Source: CAYZJV01 sp964478945
GTDB taxonomy: Bacteria > Spirochaetota > Spirochaetia > Sphaerochaetales > Sphaerochaetaceae
Direction of reading: 5' to 3'
Assembly: GCA_964478945.1 (NCBI GenBank)
Contig: CAYZJV010000005.1
Coordinates: 18,299 to 82,298, forward strand
Length of the DNA stretch: 64,000 nt
Position 1 is the stretch's first letter. Each line of letters begins with the position of its first letter. Below the pieces are notes generated by a model, which was not told where the DNA came from, made no database searches, and worked only from the letters and a program-made list of their open reading frames with translations. Shown in pieces: positions 60,415-64,000 of the stretch. A program made the position numbers and the translations under genes.

Positions 60415-60443
60415 ACTGTAGCAAACGAACCATCGGGAGACAA
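60415..60443 (-). promoter_or_regulatory. candidate leaderless promoter of the transglutaminase gene
   Basis: TTGTCT (60443-60438), a 17-base spacer, TACAGT (60420-60415), then 7 bases to the ATG at 60407. Confidence 0.45.
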
Positions 60444-60491
60444 GCAGCGATACATGTCGACCGCCATCTTCCACGGCGGTCGACAAAGTGA

Positions 60492-61382
60492 TCAGTTCAA
60501 ACTTCTTACCGGTCTGGCCTCGATATACCCTCGGTATCCCAGTGGGGCCATTTGGAAACGGGGTCCATCCCCATCGGCCCAATCGAAGCCGTAGAGTTTC
60601 GGATCGTACGATTCCATCATGTTCCTGAGTTCCACGATGGCTTCTTCGAAAGCCTCATCCTCAAAGGGAGGTCCTTGAAACACCATCATCTTGCACGGGG
60701 GCAATTCGATCACATCATACCCTTGCGGTACCTCTCCATTGAAATCGAGGGGAACTTCGACTCCTTGCATGTATTCTCCCGTTCCAAGTTTCCTCAGCGG
60801 TGATGGCATCCACATCCCCACCGGTTCATAGAGGGCTTCCCGGATACCGCCGAGCACATCCCACACATCACAACCGACTTCCTCGCAGTAGGAAAAGTAT
60901 TCCGTGGCTTTTCTCGCGGTCTTCACCACCGCTTTTCTCGCAGGGCGCTCAAGCACCTGCACGAACACTGTCTTCACAATCGTATCTCCTATGGTTTGCT
61001 GTACCAGTTCCGTATGGCGACGGGAAGGTCTGTTGGTGACATGGGCTCTCCACTGACGTCGAAACTCGGCCGGATTCATCCCGAATTGTCTGGAGAATGC
61101 CCGCGTGAAGCCTTCGTGTGAGTCGAACACGAAATCGAGCGCGACATCGACAACTTTGGCATTCGGTTGCTCCAGTCTTCTCGCGGCTTCACCCAATCGA
61201 CGTTGTCGTAGATAGGCGAAGGGTGCGATACCCGTAGCTTCCTTGAACATACGCGCGCTATGCCAAGGAGAGAATTGGGCTGCGTTCGCCAGTTGATACA
61301 AGGTGATCGGTTCCTGCAAATGCCTATCGATATACTTGAGCATCCGCTCAACCGCCAGCTTATGATCTTCAGTGATGGTCAC
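60492..61382 (-). CDS. AraC-family regulator with GyrI-like effector domain
   Basis: A 296-residue regulator with the DNA-binding part first: two helix-turn-helix units (about 10-110; ITLYQLANAAQFSPWHSARMFK, shown for orientation, and FVFDSHEGFTRAFSRQFGMNPAEFR). A C-terminal GyrI/AraC-E-bind type domain (about 130-290) follows, as in Rob and SoxS relatives that bind small hydrophobic ligands. GTG start with GGAGG 6 bases upstream. Target genes are unknown. Confidence 0.9.
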   Translation of the reverse strand: MTITEDHKLAVERMLKYIDRHLQEPITLYQLANAAQFSPWHSARMFKEATGIAPFAYLRQRRLGEAARRLEQPNAKVVDVALDFVFDSHEGFTRAFSRQFGMNPAEFRRQWRAHVTNRPSRRHTELVQQTIGDTIVKTVFVQVLERPARKAVVKTARKATEYFSYCEEVGCDVWDVLGGIREALYEPVGMWMPSPLRKLGTGEYMQGVEVPLDFNGEVPQGYDVIELPPCKMMVFQGPPFEDEAFEEAIVELRNMMESYDPKLYGFDWADGDGPRFQMAPLGYRGYIEARPVRSLN

Positions 61383-61440
61383 TTCAAACCTCCACAGGCA
61401 GAATATCCCAAACGCATTGCTTCAGCTTGACAATCCTTGC

Positions 61441-62499
61441 TCAATTGCGTGGATCGGGATAGATTCTCTTTTCTCCAGACAGAGTGGAGAACACCCAGTC
61501 GCCATCAGTGCTCCTTCCTTTCAAATAGGAACCTCCCAAGGGGACCTTGCCGCCTCCCCCGGGGAGATCGATTGCATAGGTGGGCATGGCGAGTCCACTG
61601 AGTCGTTGCCGCAATTGGCCTTCCAACTCCAAACCACGTTCCAAGGGAACACGGAAATGGGACGTCCCCGCCACCAAGTCGCCTTGAAACAGATAGTAGG
61701 GTTTCACTCCCATGGACACCAGGTCGTTCATGAGTCGTTCCAAGGTATCCACATCGTCGTTGACTTTTCTCAACAATACCGTTTGGTTCATCACAGGAAA
61801 CCCCGCATCGACAAAACGTGCCACCGCTTCCCTACTTTCGTTGGTGATTTCCCGCCAATGGTTGAACTGTGTCATGATGAAGATCGCAGGTTTCCTGAAA
61901 TTGGCCAACATGGTCACCAACTGTTCGGTCACACGGGCCGGCAGGGTGACGGGCATCCTCGTACAGAGTCGCAGCACAAGATCGGGACGGGCTTTTCGTA
62001 TTCGTCCGATGATCCCGGCCAATTTTTCATCACTCACCATGAGAGGGTCCCCACCGGTGAGCAACAACTCCTTGATTTCAGCATGTTCCGCAAGATAGGA
62101 GGCGATATCCTCAAGCTCCCTGTCGGATACCGATGTGCATTCGGTGGCGGTGAACCGTCTCCTGAAACAGTGTCTACAATACGTGGCACAGCGGTCGGTG
62201 ACCAAGAAGGCTGCCCTGTTGCGGTAACGATGCACGAAACGGGGAAACACCGAATGGGCGGCTTCGGCCAGCGGGTCCATATCATCCTTGCCATCGGAAT
62301 ACTGTTCCCCGATCGTCGGAACCACTTGTTTCCGCAACGGGTCATCCGGATCGTCGGGATCGATTAGAGAGAGATAGTATCGACTGATGGAAAGAGGCAA
62401 TGAATCGGAATTCGCATCGAACCATCTTCGCTCCGATGCATCCAATGTAAGCACCTGTTCAAGTTGTTGACGGGTGGTGACCACCCCAGATTGTTCCAT
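61441..62499 (-). CDS. epmB: KamA-family radical SAM aminomutase, likely EpmB
   Basis: A 352-residue lysine-2,3-aminomutase relative: radical SAM site CATYCRHCFRR (about 108-118), ELLLTGGDPLMVSD, PLP-binding GGGGKVPLGGSYL near the C-terminus. It is compact like EpmB (about 340 residues) and near epmA-efp, so conversion of lysine to beta-lysine for EF-P is the best reading; a catabolic lysine 2,3-aminomutase is the alternative. ATG at 62497-62499 is chosen; no Shine-Dalgarno. Confidence 0.85.
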   Translation of the reverse strand: MEQSGVVTTRQQLEQVLTLDASERRWFDANSDSLPLSISRYYLSLIDPDDPDDPLRKQVVPTIGEQYSDGKDDMDPLAEAAHSVFPRFVHRYRNRAAFLVTDRCATYCRHCFRRRFTATECTSVSDRELEDIASYLAEHAEIKELLLTGGDPLMVSDEKLAGIIGRIRKARPDLVLRLCTRMPVTLPARVTEQLVTMLANFRKPAIFIMTQFNHWREITNESREAVARFVDAGFPVMNQTVLLRKVNDDVDTLERLMNDLVSMGVKPYYLFQGDLVAGTSHFRVPLERGLELEGQLRQRLSGLAMPTYAIDLPGGGGKVPLGGSYLKGRSTDGDWVFSTLSGEKRIYPDPRN

Positions 62500-62505
62500 G
62501 GGGAT

Positions 62506-62534
62506 GATGTACCACTTATCGTGAAAGTCGTCCA
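62506..62534 (-). promoter_or_regulatory. weak candidate leaderless promoter of epmB
   Basis: TGGACG (62534-62529), a 17-base spacer, TACATC (62511-62506), 6 bases to the ATG at 62499. The -10 is poor; the spacing fits the others. Confidence 0.35.
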
Positions 62535-62608
62535 CCCGGAACACGATAAATCTTTTGCATCGGAGCAGCTTTGCTGGTACACTGTCTTTCAGAAACTGCG
62601 AGGTACAC

Positions 62609-63916
62609 ATGACAGACGCAAAGCCACGAAACAGCATGAAGGGGTATTATCTCACCACCTTCCTCATCGGTTTGGGATTCTTCACGATGGGTTTGATGGA
62701 TCCACTCTACGATACCTATATCCCGATCTTCTTGGGGAAATATATAGAATCGAACGCAGTGATCGGCACCATCATGACTCTGGACAATATGTTCGCCATA
62801 TTCCTGATTCCCATATTCAGTGCCATTAGTGATCGAACCCATACGAGAATAGGAAGACGAATGCCATTCATCATCACATTCCTGCCACTAAGCGCTTTTG
62901 CGTTCGGTCTCATCCCCTTCTCCGCACTCTCTTCCCTCGCCCTCCTGATCATCATGATCTTCGCGCTCAACATCTTCAAACAATCGGTGAGGGGACCGGT
63001 GGTGGCACTCATGCCCGACATCATCCCGGGAGAGATTCGTTCCGAAGCCAATGGGGTGATCAATACCATGGGGGGAGTCGCCACAATCGTGGGAACCATT
63101 GGTCTCGCCCAATTGATGAATGTCACGATCAACCTCCCCGGTCGGGGACCGACCGACAACATCCTTGCCTTCCCGCTGGCCGGTTTGCTCGTTCTCATAG
63201 CGGTGATCCTTCTCTTTTTCTTCGTAAAGGAGACCAAAGGGAACAATTATGGGGAAAATGCATCCAAAGAGAAGATTCCCATCATCAAGTCGCTCAAGCA
63301 GATATTCGGAGAAAAGGATAAAAGCGCCTTCTTCGTCCTCGTATCCCTGCTCTTTTGGTTCATAGGATACCAAGGAGTATTGCCCTTCGTGGGAAAATAC
63401 TCGGTTGAAATCCTCAAGACATCCTCAGGCAGCGCAGCCCTTGCTGCAGGCATGGTGGGAATCTCCTATGCGATCTTCGCCATTCCCAGTGGTATCATCG
63501 CCCACAAGCATGGAAGGAAGAAAACCATACGGACCGCTCTCATAGGTATCGTCATCGTATTGTTGCTGATATTCGTACACAGCATGATCTTCACCAAGGA
63601 AGGGATTTCCCAGACATTGAGGATGATACCATTCTGGGCACTCATGTTCGCATTTGGAATGTTCTGGGTTACCGTGATCACCAACTCGTTCCCGATGTTG
63701 TGGCAAATGGCGGACTACGCGAACATGGGCATCTATACCGGTCTCTACTATTTCTTCTCACAGCTCGCATCCATAGTCGCTCCTCCCATCACAGGAGGAT
63801 TGATCGATATATTCGGATACGGGTCCCTATTTGTATTCGCAGCCCTCTGCATGTTCATTGCCTTCCTTCTCATGTCGAAGGTAACCAGAGGGGAACCGGA
63901 GCATAGCCGAGAGTAG
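62609..63916 (+). CDS. MFS/GPH-type sugar carrier
   Basis: A 435-residue transporter with 12 predicted helices and the GPH/sugar-cation symporter-like loop SDRTHTRIGRRMPF after helix 2; SLC45-type sucrose carriers look similar. It probably takes up an oligosaccharide or glycoside with a cation. ATG at 62609 has GAGG 6 bases upstream. Monocistronic: a strong terminator follows. Confidence 0.88.
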   Translation: MTDAKPRNSMKGYYLTTFLIGLGFFTMGLMDPLYDTYIPIFLGKYIESNAVIGTIMTLDNMFAIFLIPIFSAISDRTHTRIGRRMPFIITFLPLSAFAFGLIPFSALSSLALLIIMIFALNIFKQSVRGPVVALMPDIIPGEIRSEANGVINTMGGVATIVGTIGLAQLMNVTINLPGRGPTDNILAFPLAGLLVLIAVILLFFFVKETKGNNYGENASKEKIPIIKSLKQIFGEKDKSAFFVLVSLLFWFIGYQGVLPFVGKYSVEILKTSSGSAALAAGMVGISYAIFAIPSGIIAHKHGRKKTIRTALIGIVIVLLLIFVHSMIFTKEGISQTLRMIPFWALMFAFGMFWVTVITNSFPMLWQMADYANMGIYTGLYYFFSQLASIVAPPITGGLIDIFGYGSLFVFAALCMFIAFLLMSKVTRGEPEHSRE

Positions 63917-63926
63917 CCAGACGAAG

Positions 63927-63951
63927 AGAGGGGCGATTCGCCCCTCTTTTA
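63927..63951 (+). terminator. rho-independent terminator after the sugar carrier
   Basis: Near-perfect GC-rich hairpin (about nine pairs, AGAGGGGCG with CGCCCCTCT) followed by TTTT on the plus strand; the stem is symmetrical and A-rich on the other side, so it may serve the convergent gene as well. Confidence 0.9.
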
Positions 63952-64000
63952 TTATTCCCAGATCAACTTGTCGAACAGTTCATCGACTGCTTTCTTACGT
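63952..64000 (-). CDS. C-terminal fragment of an unidentified gene
   Basis: The minus strand ends with codons for RKKAVDELFDKLIWE followed by TAA (63954-63952), just behind the terminator. It is the tail of a protein encoded beyond the right edge. Too short to identify. Confidence 0.55.
   Translation of the reverse strand, partial: RKKAVDELFDKLIWE

Noticed and set aside
61372..62367. A 331-codon plus-strand frame opposite epmB
   Set aside because: Antisense to a radical SAM gene with intact CxxxCxxC; no independent support.
1..64000. tRNA, rRNA, CRISPR arrays, insertion sequences or prophage genes
   Set aside because: I looked for T-loop-like GGTTCGA motifs, repeated spacers, transposase motifs and terminal repeats; hits such as GATTCGAACC near 20162 are inside coding genes. 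None supported.

Overview
The window looks like chromosomal DNA of a diderm, fermentative or anaerobic bacterium, most likely a spirochaete. Sphaerochaetaceae-like is my best guess; this is inference from gene content, not a database match. Evidence for a diderm: a patatin with a predicted outer-membrane barrel, an LPP20-type lipoprotein, several lipobox proteins, an MsbA-like exporter and PlsC. These sit beside genes more familiar from Firmicutes and Thermotogae: CdaA/CdaR, an ECF transporter, a YtrA-type GntR/ABC cassette, and a DRTGG / RsbW-like ATPase / hydrogenase-like set. I saw no rRNA, tRNA, CRISPR array, insertion sequence or prophage. Coding density is very high and most intergenic gaps are under 150 bases.

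Layout. 1-2934: the 5' part of hisG behind a complete histidine attenuator, a DUF308/HdeD membrane protein, a YjjG-type nucleotidase and an FKBP lipoprotein. 3089-16497 (minus): a tightly packed run glpK-cdaA-cdaR-acpS-truA-UDG-priA-def-fmt-patatin-radical SAM-vanZ-fumA-fumB. 16629-18742 (plus): DRTGG protein, RsbW-like ATPase and hydrogenase-like Fe-S protein. 18726-29260: M16 protease, nfo and a glycerophosphodiesterase, then a minus-strand group of poorly known envelope proteins around pepT. 29334-37868: DUF2156 protein, a CPA2 antiporter with a PTS IIA-like partner, a propeller lipoprotein, a two-component system and an MFS carrier. 37940-40131: a self-regulated ABC/GntR cassette.

40136-57781 (minus) is a second very long co-directional run: mnmE-mnmG-rsmG-uppP-ftsK-aminotransferase-DEAD helicase-ABC exporter-plsC-ecfA-ecfT-ecfS-guaA-E2-like acyltransferase. 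57865-62499 carries an EF-P maturation module (epmA, efp, epmB) interrupted by a transglutaminase lipoprotein and an AraC regulator. A GPH sugar carrier and the last codons of another gene close the window.

The two most notable regulatory observations are these. (1) A textbook his attenuator encodes a 16-residue leader with six consecutive His codons. (2) At least eleven genes have no Shine-Dalgarno but a TANNNT-like -10 box exactly 6 or 7 bases before the ATG, which implies leaderless mRNAs as a common mode of expression here. Also notable are a putative 5' UTR switch hiding a ribosome binding site (28683-28740), a degenerate E2 acyltransferase, an asymmetric fused ECF ATPase and a hydrogenase-like protein lacking the proton-relay Cys.
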